From the NCBI GenBank assembly GCA_900318665.1, contig ONLQ01000006.1, positions 1 through 64,000 on the forward strand: 64,000 bases of DNA, written 5' to 3'. A program made the translations under genes and the position numbers. The notes below the pieces were generated by a model. That model made no database searches and was not told the DNA's origin. It saw only the letters and a list, made by a program, of their open reading frames with translations. The stretch's first letter is position 1. Every line of letters begins with the position of its first letter. Positions 8,781-15,875 of the stretch are shown here, piece after piece. This DNA is from an uncultured Bacteroidales bacterium (GTDB taxonomy: Bacteria > Bacteroidota > Bacteroidia > Bacteroidales > P3).

Positions 8781-9851
8781 ATGAATAGATTTAGATTTTT
8801 TTTGCCAGGTGTGTTGCTGCTCACGTTGATGTTGACGGCTTGCGAGTATGACGATGTTGTGGAGAACCGACCTGCTGCTGAATTGCTCAATGCATGGCTG
8901 CTCAATGAGGGCTTGTGGAACGGCAACAATGCGGAGTTGAGTCATTTCAATGCAGATAATGGTCTGATAGAGAATGATGTGTTTGCCCGTAGCAACGAGC
9001 GCCGCCTTGGCGACACGGGACAAGATATATTGCTGTATGGGGGCAAACTGTATGTCAGCGTTTTTGCATCGGGAACCATAGAGGTGGTCAATCCCGCTAC
9101 GGGTGTATCGATTCGCCAGATAGGTATGGGCGACCGCCAGCCACGCTATATGGCAGCGCATGGGGGCAAGATATATGTCTCGTGCTATACGCCTCACAGC
9201 GTGGTGCGGATTGACACCGCCACGTTTGAGATAGAGGCTACATGCCGTTTGTCGGGGCTGCGTCCCGAAGGAATGTGCGTTGTTGGCAACAACCTTTATG
9301 TCTGCAACAGTTTTGACCAGCGAGGCAATGGCAGTATTGTTTACGACAGCACCCTTTCAATTGTCGATTTGACAACTTTCGAAGAGACAGAACGGTTGTC
9401 TATAGGGTTAAATCCTAATCATATAGACTCTGTTTCGCCAACACGTCTGGCCGTGTGCTGCTGGGGCGACTACGAGGGAGCTCCTTCCGATATTGTTGTT
9501 TTCGACGTCGGTACACATCAGCGCGTTTCCACGGGTATTGCCGCAACGGGTATTGCCGTTGGCTCGGGATTTTTTGTCGCTTTCTATCAAAGTTATACGG
9601 GCTCTTCGCAAACATCGTTCTGTGCTATCGATGCCGCCACACTTACGGCAACACCGATATTTGAACATCATGCCTCCCGCTTTGTAAGCCCTTACGGCAT
9701 TGCTGTCAATCCCGCCAATGGCGACATACTTGTTACCGACTCGCAAAACTACCGTGCCAACGGCGACATATATTGTTTTGCGCTCGACGGCACATTGCGC
9801 TGGAAGGCCGAGACCACTATGGGACCCTCGCGCATCTGTTTTGTGAAATAA
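8781..9851 (+). CDS. btuG: BtuG-like beta-propeller surface lipoprotein, corrinoid capture
   Basis: A 356-residue lipoprotein with lipobox LMLTAC (Cys21). The mature part is built of repeated YncE/DUF5074-like blades: LLYGGKLYVSVFASGTIEVVNPATG, then KIYVSCYTPHSVVRIDTATFE, NNLYVCNSF..., and YGIAVNPANGDILVTDS. In Bacteroides, BtuG is a seven-bladed surface propeller that caps BtuB and binds B12 very tightly. Size, fold signature, lipidation and its place 8 bp after btuB behind a cobalamin riboswitch all fit. The B12-contact residues cannot be judged by eye, so a generic YncE-like protein is the fallback. Confidence 0.78.
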   Translation: MNRFRFFLPGVLLLTLMLTACEYDDVVENRPAAELLNAWLLNEGLWNGNNAELSHFNADNGLIENDVFARSNERRLGDTGQDILLYGGKLYVSVFASGTIEVVNPATGVSIRQIGMGDRQPRYMAAHGGKIYVSCYTPHSVVRIDTATFEIEATCRLSGLRPEGMCVVGNNLYVCNSFDQRGNGSIVYDSTLSIVDLTTFEETERLSIGLNPNHIDSVSPTRLAVCCWGDYEGAPSDIVVFDVGTHQRVSTGIAATGIAVGSGFFVAFYQSYTGSSQTSFCAIDAATLTATPIFEHHASRFVSPYGIAVNPANGDILVTDSQNYRANGDIYCFALDGTLRWKAETTMGPSRICFVK

Positions 9852-9906
9852 TGAAAAATCAATTCATTCTAAATAAATTAACTAATCAAAACTATTTGTT
9901 TTAACA

Positions 9907-12249
9907 ATGAAGAAAATATTACTTCTTATTCTCCTCTGCGCTACAGCGTTCTCGCTTTCCGCACAGAATGCAAGCGAGGCAACCATCAGTGCCGACAAAG
10001 TGGTTTATTGGGCTGGCACGGGCGACCATAGCGCCGTTATTGCTATCAACTGGGCAGACACTTGTCTGGCATGGGGTGTTCGCTTTGGCGATTCCATCAC
10101 CGTGCAGCAGATGTTAGACCTTGTCGCGGGTGTAGATAGCCGTCTCTCCTATTCGGCTTCTGATGCTGGCTGGGGTTTGTTTCTCTCCGACATACGATAT
10201 GCCATAACGCCAACGGACACATTGCATATTTCCGATGCCTTGGTGGGTGGCTATCCTGCCTATTGGAACCTTATGGTCAACAATGTGGCGGGGATGCTGG
10301 ACTTTGCTGTCCAAAAGGTTGGCGATGGCGATTTCATCAAGTTCGCCGACAACTCTAAAGGTATTCCTATTCCGGACACTTACGATTATATCTACGCTGA
10401 CACCGTTACTGCCGCACTGCCGATGCATTCGTCGATAGCCGCAACTGATGTTGCCTATTGGGTTGGTTCTGGCAGCAATAGTGCTGTGATTGCTATCAAC
10501 TGGGCCGATGCCTGTCTGGCATGGGGCGTGCGTTTCGACGACTCCATCACCGTGCAGCAGATGCTTGACATCATCACCTCTCGCGACCGTCGTCTCTCCT
10601 ATTCTTTCGCCGACTATGGCGGATGGTTGTATCTGTCCGACATCCTTTTTGTCCGTGCGGCAGATGACACCTTGAGACTTTCCGACGTTCTTGTGGGTGG
10701 TTATAGTGCCTATTGGAATCTTATGGTCAATAATAAAACCGGGTTGTACGGCTTTGCAGAACAGATGGTTGGCAATGGCGATTTCATCAAGTTCGCCGAC
10801 AACGCTATAGGTCTTGCAATTCATAACACCTACGAATATATCTATACCGACACCGTGCGTGCCGTTATGCCCTATGAATCCTCGATTGCTGCTGGCGATG
10901 TGAAATTCTGGAGTGGCAATGGTGCTAACAGTGCCGTCTTGGCCATCAACTGGAAAGAGGCTTGCATGGCATGGGGTGTGCGTTTTGACGATTCAATAAC
11001 CGTAGAGCAGATGTTAGACCTTGTTGCTGCTCGCGACCCGCGCCTTTCCTACGAGTCTTACGATGCAGGCTGGGGACTCTATCTGTCCGACATTCTTTTT
11101 GCTCGTGGCGACAACGACACCCTCCGCATCTCCGACGAGTTGGTGGGTGGTTATGGCGCCTATTGGAATCTGATGGTCAACGGCGCGGCTGGTATGCTTG
11201 GCTTTGCTGCACAGAAGGTTGGCGAAGGTGATTTCATCAAGTTTGCCGACAATGCTGGCGGTCATGCTATTCCAAACAGTTACGATTACGCCTATGATAT
11301 GCCCATTGTGGCTATTCGTGGACCTTTCTGCGACAGTGCCCGTACCGTTGGTAGCAGTGCCGTTGCTGGCAATAGCAACAGCATAGTGGCATGGGCTGCT
11401 TCTTGCACTGTGGAGCGTGGCTATCAGGATATTGCTGTTGCCGACGCTCGTGTGACCTATGGTACCGACGAAATGGCCGTTGGCCCTGTGGACATGAACG
11501 ACAACCTCAAAGTAGTGAGTCTTGGCGATGGTGGCACGGCAACCGTAACGTTCGGCGGCATGGAAATCTATAACGGCGAGGGTCCCGACTTTGCAGTTTT
11601 CGAGAACTCTTTCGATGATAACTTCCTCGAACTTGCCTTTGTTGAGGTGAGTTCTGATGGCGAGCATTTTGTTCGTTTCCCTGCCACGTCGCTCACACAG
11701 ACTTTCGAGCAGGTTGGCGGCATGGGCCGTGTTGATCCCACCTTCATCAATAACCTCGCAGGCAAATATCGTTCCGGCTATGGCACTCCCTTCGACCTCG
11801 ACGAACTGAAGGACAGCACCGGCATCGACATTGAACATATAACCCATATTCGTATTGTTGACGTGGTGGGCTCTATTGATGCTCGCTATGGCAGTCGCGA
11901 TGCTATGGGCAATCTTGTCAACGACCCCTATCCCACAAATAACTATGCTGGAGGTTTCGACCTCGATGGCGTTGGCGCTATCAATGCTCGTTCCATTGAA
12001 GGCGAAGGTATTGCCAATGTTGAATCATCGACAATCAGCGTTTATCCCAATCCAGCCAACAGCATGGTGCGTTGCCATGTGCAAGACGCTGCTGTCCGCG
12101 AGGCTCGCCTCTACAGCGTTGCGGGTCAGTGCGTGGCAGTGCGGCGTGTAGAGAACGGCGTGGCTTCGTTCCGTCTTGGCGGTTTGTCGAGTGGCATTTA
12201 TATGCTCCGTGCCGGTAACGAGATGCAGAAAGTAGTGGTGCGCCACTAA
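9907..12249 (+). CDS. T9SS-exported protein with three 150-residue repeats, B12 operon
   Basis: A 780-residue secreted protein. After a signal peptide ending FSLSAQ come three tandem repeats of exactly 150 residues (about 27-476). Each holds a VIAINW-type core, a WGVRFDDSITV segment, RLSY, a LYLSDI strand, GGY.AYWNLMVN and a VG(D/N/E)GDFIKFAD end. A separate domain (about 490-700) contains GEGPDFAVFENSF, FVEVSSDGEHF and ITHIRIVDVVGSID, seen in Bacteroidota surface proteins. The C-terminus (about 708-780) is a type A T9SS sorting domain (SVYPNPANS, GLSSGIYML, KVVVRH). It is the third gene of the riboswitch-led operon, 55 bp after the BtuG-like gene, so a role in corrinoid binding is inferred. 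The YWNLMVN...GDGDFIKF pattern recalls DUF4430 (transcobalamin-like) domains, but only weakly. Confidence 0.75.
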   Translation: MKKILLLILLCATAFSLSAQNASEATISADKVVYWAGTGDHSAVIAINWADTCLAWGVRFGDSITVQQMLDLVAGVDSRLSYSASDAGWGLFLSDIRYAITPTDTLHISDALVGGYPAYWNLMVNNVAGMLDFAVQKVGDGDFIKFADNSKGIPIPDTYDYIYADTVTAALPMHSSIAATDVAYWVGSGSNSAVIAINWADACLAWGVRFDDSITVQQMLDIITSRDRRLSYSFADYGGWLYLSDILFVRAADDTLRLSDVLVGGYSAYWNLMVNNKTGLYGFAEQMVGNGDFIKFADNAIGLAIHNTYEYIYTDTVRAVMPYESSIAAGDVKFWSGNGANSAVLAINWKEACMAWGVRFDDSITVEQMLDLVAARDPRLSYESYDAGWGLYLSDILFARGDNDTLRISDELVGGYGAYWNLMVNGAAGMLGFAAQKVGEGDFIKFADNAGGHAIPNSYDYAYDMPIVAIRGPFCDSARTVGSSAVAGNSNSIVAWAASCTVERGYQDIAVADARVTYGTDEMAVGPVDMNDNLKVVSLGDGGTATVTFGGMEIYNGEGPDFAVFENSFDDNFLELAFVEVSSDGEHFVRFPATSLTQTFEQVGGMGRVDPTFINNLAGKYRSGYGTPFDLDELKDSTGIDIEHITHIRIVDVVGSIDARYGSRDAMGNLVNDPYPTNNYAGGFDLDGVGAINARSIEGEGIANVESSTISVYPNPANSMVRCHVQDAAVREARLYSVAGQCVAVRRVENGVASFRLGGLSSGIYMLRAGNEMQKVVVRH
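9985..11334 (+). repeat. Three in-frame 450-bp tandem repeats inside the third B12-operon gene
   Basis: Equivalent codons (Ala of the AVIAINW/AVLAINW motif) fall at 10033, 10483 and 10933, a spacing of exactly 450 bp with no insertions or deletions between copies. Unit borders are approximate. Confidence 0.85.
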
Positions 12250-12273
12250 TATTGTCGTCCCGTTTTTAGAATT

Positions 12274-12308
12274 GCGCGAGGATGCCCGTCGGGCATCCTC
12301 GCGCTGTT
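12274..12308 (+). terminator. Terminator of the B12 uptake operon
   Basis: GCGCGAGGATGCCC pairs perfectly with GGGCATCCTCGCGC across a 3-nt loop, followed by TGTTTGT. It lies 25 bp after the operon's last stop codon. Confidence 0.85.
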
Positions 12309-12343
12309 TGTGCATAACTTGTTACTAATCGCTGACCCTTTAT

Positions 12344-12374
12344 TTTGTTTATTCATTATAAAATGTTAATTTTG
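12344..12374 (+). promoter_or_regulatory. Promoter of the citrate lyase operon
   Basis: TTTG (12344-12347), 19 bp, TAATTTTG (12367-12374): both elements match the Bacteroides consensus. The leader would be about 150 nt long; I see no known riboswitch in it. Confidence 0.65.
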
Positions 12375-12532
12375 CAATCTATCCGCTATGCCTATAATAG
12401 TGCGTAAACGAAAGAGTATCAGCGATTCTTCCCCTCTTTAGGGAAGAGTGTTGCTACACTTATGTGTTTGATGCGCATAGGGGTTATGAAAGATGCGAAA
12501 CCTATAAAAATTAACAAAATACAACTAACAAT

Positions 12533-12811
12533 ATGGAAATTAAAGAAGCCGCTGCCGGCACACTCGAATCGGGCGACATCCTCGTTCAGATTGCTCCTGC
12601 CGACAAAAAAGGCCTGCAAATTGACTTGCAGAGCAGCGTGGCCTACCAGTTTGGCCGCCAAATCAAGCAGTTGGTTGCCGAGACTCTCGAAGGCCTCGAC
12701 ATCCACGATGCCAATGTTAAGGTTACCGACAAGGGCGCCCTCGACTGCACCATCCGTGCTCGCGTAACCGCCGCCGCCGTGCGCGCCACGGGCAAAGACG
12801 TCTGGGCATAA
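12533..12811 (+). CDS. citD: Citrate lyase acyl carrier protein (gamma subunit)
   Basis: A 92-residue acyl carrier subunit of citrate lyase. It carries the 2'-(5''-triphosphoribosyl)-3'-dephospho-CoA prosthetic group, whose thiol is acetylated and shuttles the acyl group between CitF and CitE. The N-terminal KEAAAGTLESGDILVQIAP matches the family, with Ser13 the likely attachment serine. The end DKGALDCTIRARVTAAAVRA is also typical. It is the first gene of the cit operon, after an A-rich leader; citE begins 34 bp downstream. Confidence 0.95.
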   Translation: MEIKEAAAGTLESGDILVQIAPADKKGLQIDLQSSVAYQFGRQIKQLVAETLEGLDIHDANVKVTDKGALDCTIRARVTAAAVRATGKDVWA

Positions 12812-12845
12812 GCCTCAGCAGTGTTTAACTCTTAATTAGCAACAC

Positions 12846-13736
12846 ATGGAAAGATTAAGAAGAACTATGATGTTCGTTCCGGGCAACAACCCCGGTATGA
12901 TGTCGGACGCCTTCATCTATGGTCCCGACTCCATTATGCTCGACCTTGAAGACTCCGTTACCATGGCCGAAAAAGACGCTGCTCGTCTTCTGGTCCACAA
13001 CGCATTGAAATCTATCGACTATTGCGGCACCGAGATGGTGGTCCGTATCAATCCCCTCAACACGCCTTACGGCCGCAAAGACGTCGAGGCCGTCGTAAAG
13101 GCTGGCGTCAACGTTATCCGTATGCCCAAGACCGAGACCGCCGAAGAGGTGAAGGAACTCGAGGCCGAGATAGAGAAGGTGGAGAAAGAGATTGGCTGCC
13201 TTGGCCGCACCGCCATCATGGCTGCCATAGAGAGCACCCTTGGTGTTATCAACGCCTACGCTATCGCTACCGCCTCCAAGCGCATGATGGGTATTGCCCT
13301 CGGCGCCGAGGACTATAGCGCCAACCTCAAGACCCAGCGCTCGCCAGAGGGTATGGAACTCCTCATGGCCCGTCAGACCATCGTCGTGGCTGCCCGTGCC
13401 GCCGGTATCGACTGCTTCGACACCGTCTATTCCAACCTCAACGACATGGAGACCTTCCGCAAAGAGGTGGAACTCATCAAGCAACTCGGCTTCGACGGCA
13501 AGAGCATCATCAACCCCCGTCAAATCGAGGTTGTCAACGAGGTTTTCACTCCCAAGCAGAAGGAAATCGACAAGTCGCTGGCCATCGTGGCTGCCATCAA
13601 GGATGCCGAGAAACGTGGTAGCGGCGTCATCGCCGTCAATGGCAAGATGGTTGACCGTCCCGTCGTGTTGCGCGCCCAGCGCACCATCGACCTTGCTATT
13701 GCATCTGGTGTTTTAAAGAAGGAGGACATACTATGA
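12846..13736 (+). CDS. citE: Citrate lyase beta subunit (citryl-ACP lyase)
   Basis: This 296-residue HpcH/HpaI-fold subunit splits citryl-ACP into oxaloacetate and acetyl-ACP. The start MERLRRTMMFVPGNNPGMM, the metal/substrate region DSIMLDLEDSV at about 29-39, VVRINPLNTPYG at about 65-76, and GIALGAEDYSANLKTQRSPEG at about 148-168 are all characteristic. It overlaps the start of citF by 4 bp (ATGA at 13733-13736), indicating translational coupling and near-equal amounts, as expected for a fixed subunit ratio. Confidence 0.95.
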   Translation: MERLRRTMMFVPGNNPGMMSDAFIYGPDSIMLDLEDSVTMAEKDAARLLVHNALKSIDYCGTEMVVRINPLNTPYGRKDVEAVVKAGVNVIRMPKTETAEEVKELEAEIEKVEKEIGCLGRTAIMAAIESTLGVINAYAIATASKRMMGIALGAEDYSANLKTQRSPEGMELLMARQTIVVAARAAGIDCFDTVYSNLNDMETFRKEVELIKQLGFDGKSIINPRQIEVVNEVFTPKQKEIDKSLAIVAAIKDAEKRGSGVIAVNGKMVDRPVVLRAQRTIDLAIASGVLKKEDIL

Positions 13737-15268
13737 GCAACATAAAAGAACGTGCCGCCCTCATCGAGAAGGCCGCAGCCCAAATGGGTAAAGAAGCATA
13801 CAAAAACAATACCAACAAGAGCGGCATCCGTCGCGCCGATTTCAAAAAGGACAGCCCCAAGATTGTTACCCTCGAGGAGGCTATCCGCAAGAGCGGTCTT
13901 AAAGATGGCATGACCATCTCCTTCCACCACCACTTCCGTGGCGGCGACAAGGTTGTGAACATGGTGGTCGACAAACTGGCCGAGATGGGTTTCAAAAACC
14001 TCTCGCTGGCTGCCTCCAGCCTTCAGGACGTTCACGCTCCTCTGATTGAGCACATCAAGAACGGCGTCATCACCGAAATCAGCACCAGCGGTCTGCGTGG
14101 CGACTTGGCCACCGAGATTTCGCATGGCCTGATGGAGAAACCCGTGGTGTTCCGTTCGCACGGTGGCCGTGGTAGCGCCATCCGCAGCGGCGAACTGCAC
14201 ATCGACGTGGCTTTCATAGGTGCTTCCTCATGCGACCCGCTGGGCAACGCCTGCGGTTTTTCGCGTAGCGAGAACGCCAAGAGCATCTGCGGCTCGCTGG
14301 GCTATGCCCTGCCCGACGCACAGAATGCCGACAAGGTTGTGGTTCTGACCGACGACCTCGTGGAATATCCCAACACCCCCAGTTCGATTTCCGAGCATCT
14401 GGTGGACTATGTCGTAGTGTGCGACAGCGTTGGCGACAGTTCGAAGATTGCCTCTGGTGCCATCCGCGACACCAAGAACCCCCGCGACATTCTCCTCGCC
14501 AAGCAGGCTGCCAAGGTGGTTATCAATAGTGGTTATTTCAACGATGGTTTCTCCATCCAGACAGGTTCCGGCGGTGCATCGCTGGCCGTGGTGAAATATA
14601 TCCGCGAGAGCATGCTCGAAAAAGGTATCAAGGCCTCTTTCGCACTTGGCGGAATCACTGCCCACATGGTCAAACTGCATGAGGAAGGCCTCATCGACCG
14701 CCTCATCGACGTGCAGTCGTTCGACCGTGCTGCTGCCGAAAGCATCATGAACGACCCCAACCACCGCGAGGTCTCTGCTATCGGTTATGCAAGTGCCGAC
14801 GAGCCCAGTTCGGCAACCCACTTCCTCGATATCGTCATCCTTTCGGCTCTTGAGGTCGATGTGAACTTCAACGTCAACGTTCTCGTTGGTAGCGATGGCA
14901 TTATCCGTGGCGCTATCGGAGGCCATCCCGACACTGCTGCCGACAGCGGTATCTCTATCGTTGTTTGCCCGCTGCTGCGTGGCCGCATACCTTGCGTGGT
15001 CGACGAGGTTACCACCCTCATCACCCCGGGTAGCACTGTCGATGTGGTTGTTACCGAGTACGGCATCGCTGTCAACCCCAACCGTCCCGAGATTGCAGAG
15101 CGCTTGAAGGCTGCCGGCCTCAACCTCGTAACGCTGCAAGACCTCAAGAACCGTGCCGAGAAGATGATTGGCAAGCCCGACCCGCTGCCTTTCGGCGACA
15201 AGGTTGTTGGCGTTGTCATGAACCGCGACGGCTCGGTGATGGACGTCATCAAGAATATCGTAGGATAA
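13733..15268 (+). CDS. citF: Citrate lyase alpha subunit (citrate:acetyl-ACP transferase)
   Basis: A 511-residue CoA-transferase-type subunit that swaps the acetyl group on CitD for citrate, giving citryl-ACP and acetate. Family segments include LKDGMTISFHHHFRGGD (about 55-71), ITEISTSGLRGDLATEIS (about 112-129), RSHGGRGSAIRSGELHIDVAFIG and the C-terminal RGRIPCVVDEVTTLITPGSTVDVVVTEYGIAVNP. Length is normal. It is coupled to citE by overlap and followed by a strong intercistronic hairpin before citX. Confidence 0.96.
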   Translation: MSNIKERAALIEKAAAQMGKEAYKNNTNKSGIRRADFKKDSPKIVTLEEAIRKSGLKDGMTISFHHHFRGGDKVVNMVVDKLAEMGFKNLSLAASSLQDVHAPLIEHIKNGVITEISTSGLRGDLATEISHGLMEKPVVFRSHGGRGSAIRSGELHIDVAFIGASSCDPLGNACGFSRSENAKSICGSLGYALPDAQNADKVVVLTDDLVEYPNTPSSISEHLVDYVVVCDSVGDSSKIASGAIRDTKNPRDILLAKQAAKVVINSGYFNDGFSIQTGSGGASLAVVKYIRESMLEKGIKASFALGGITAHMVKLHEEGLIDRLIDVQSFDRAAAESIMNDPNHREVSAIGYASADEPSSATHFLDIVILSALEVDVNFNVNVLVGSDGIIRGAIGGHPDTAADSGISIVVCPLLRGRIPCVVDEVTTLITPGSTVDVVVTEYGIAVNPNRPEIAERLKAAGLNLVTLQDLKNRAEKMIGKPDPLPFGDKVVGVVMNRDGSVMDVIKNIVG

Positions 15269-15278
15269 TTTCTTTTGG

Positions 15279-15314
15279 TTTCCTATGCAATCCCATTCGG
15301 ATTGCATAGGAAAC
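15279..15314 (+). other. Perfect hairpin between citF and citX
   Basis: GTTTCCTATGCAATCC pairs with GGATTGCATAGGAAAC, 16 bp with a 4-nt loop. It begins 10 bp after citF. No T-run follows (AAACTTATTAAAATG), so it looks less like a terminator than an mRNA-stability or processing element separating the three lyase subunits from the assembly genes. Confidence 0.7.
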
Positions 15315-15336
15315 TTATTAAAATGCAACAACGAGA

Positions 15337-15858
15337 ATGCACTCTATCACCCTCGAAGAGTTGCTGAAAAGCCGCGACGAAAGACAAGAAATGCAGATGC
15401 GTCTGCTGCGCGAACATCCGCAGCAGACGCTATTATGCCTTACCGTCGTGGTGCCGGGCAGTGTGAAACGGTGCGACCAGTCGCTCACGGTGGCACACGC
15501 TGCGGTCGATGCGCTGACGCAGGAGTTTCAGCCCCTGCCAGGGCATATATTAGAACGCGACCTTCCTACGGGCTACGAGGCATATCTCATTGTTGACTGC
15601 GATAAGCAAGAAGCCAAACGCCGCACCTGCCAGATTGAGGACACTCATCCGCTGGGGCGGCTGTTTGATATAGATGTGATGGCCAGCGACGGTACTCCCA
15701 TCGCCCGTCAGTCTATAGGATGCGAGCCGCGCAAATGCCTGCTTTGCGACAACGAGGCACGCTATTGTATGCGCAACCACACGCACTCGCAAGAAGAACT
15801 CTGGCAGAAAATAGACCAGATGGTAGAGGACTTCAAAGAAAGCAACAAAAGTCATTAA
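15337..15858 (+). CDS. citX: Citrate lyase holo-ACP synthase CitX
   Basis: A 173-residue transferase that attaches the triphosphoribosyl-dephospho-CoA prosthetic group to the CitD serine. Recognised from the N-terminal ITLEELLKSRDERQEMQ, the core LTVVVPGSVKRC, and the C-terminal IGCEPRKCLLCDNEARYCMR block with HTHSQEEL. Length is close to other stand-alone CitX proteins. It lies between the intercistronic hairpin and the citC-citG fusion gene, which starts 17 bp downstream. Confidence 0.92.
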   Translation: MHSITLEELLKSRDERQEMQMRLLREHPQQTLLCLTVVVPGSVKRCDQSLTVAHAAVDALTQEFQPLPGHILERDLPTGYEAYLIVDCDKQEAKRRTCQIEDTHPLGRLFDIDVMASDGTPIARQSIGCEPRKCLLCDNEARYCMRNHTHSQEELWQKIDQMVEDFKESNKSH

Positions 15859-15875
15859 GAGATTTCTGCCCATCA

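Noticed and set aside
15279..15314. Hairpin after citF considered as the operon terminator
   Set aside because: There is no T-run, and citX, citCG and aconitase follow closely without a visible new promoter.
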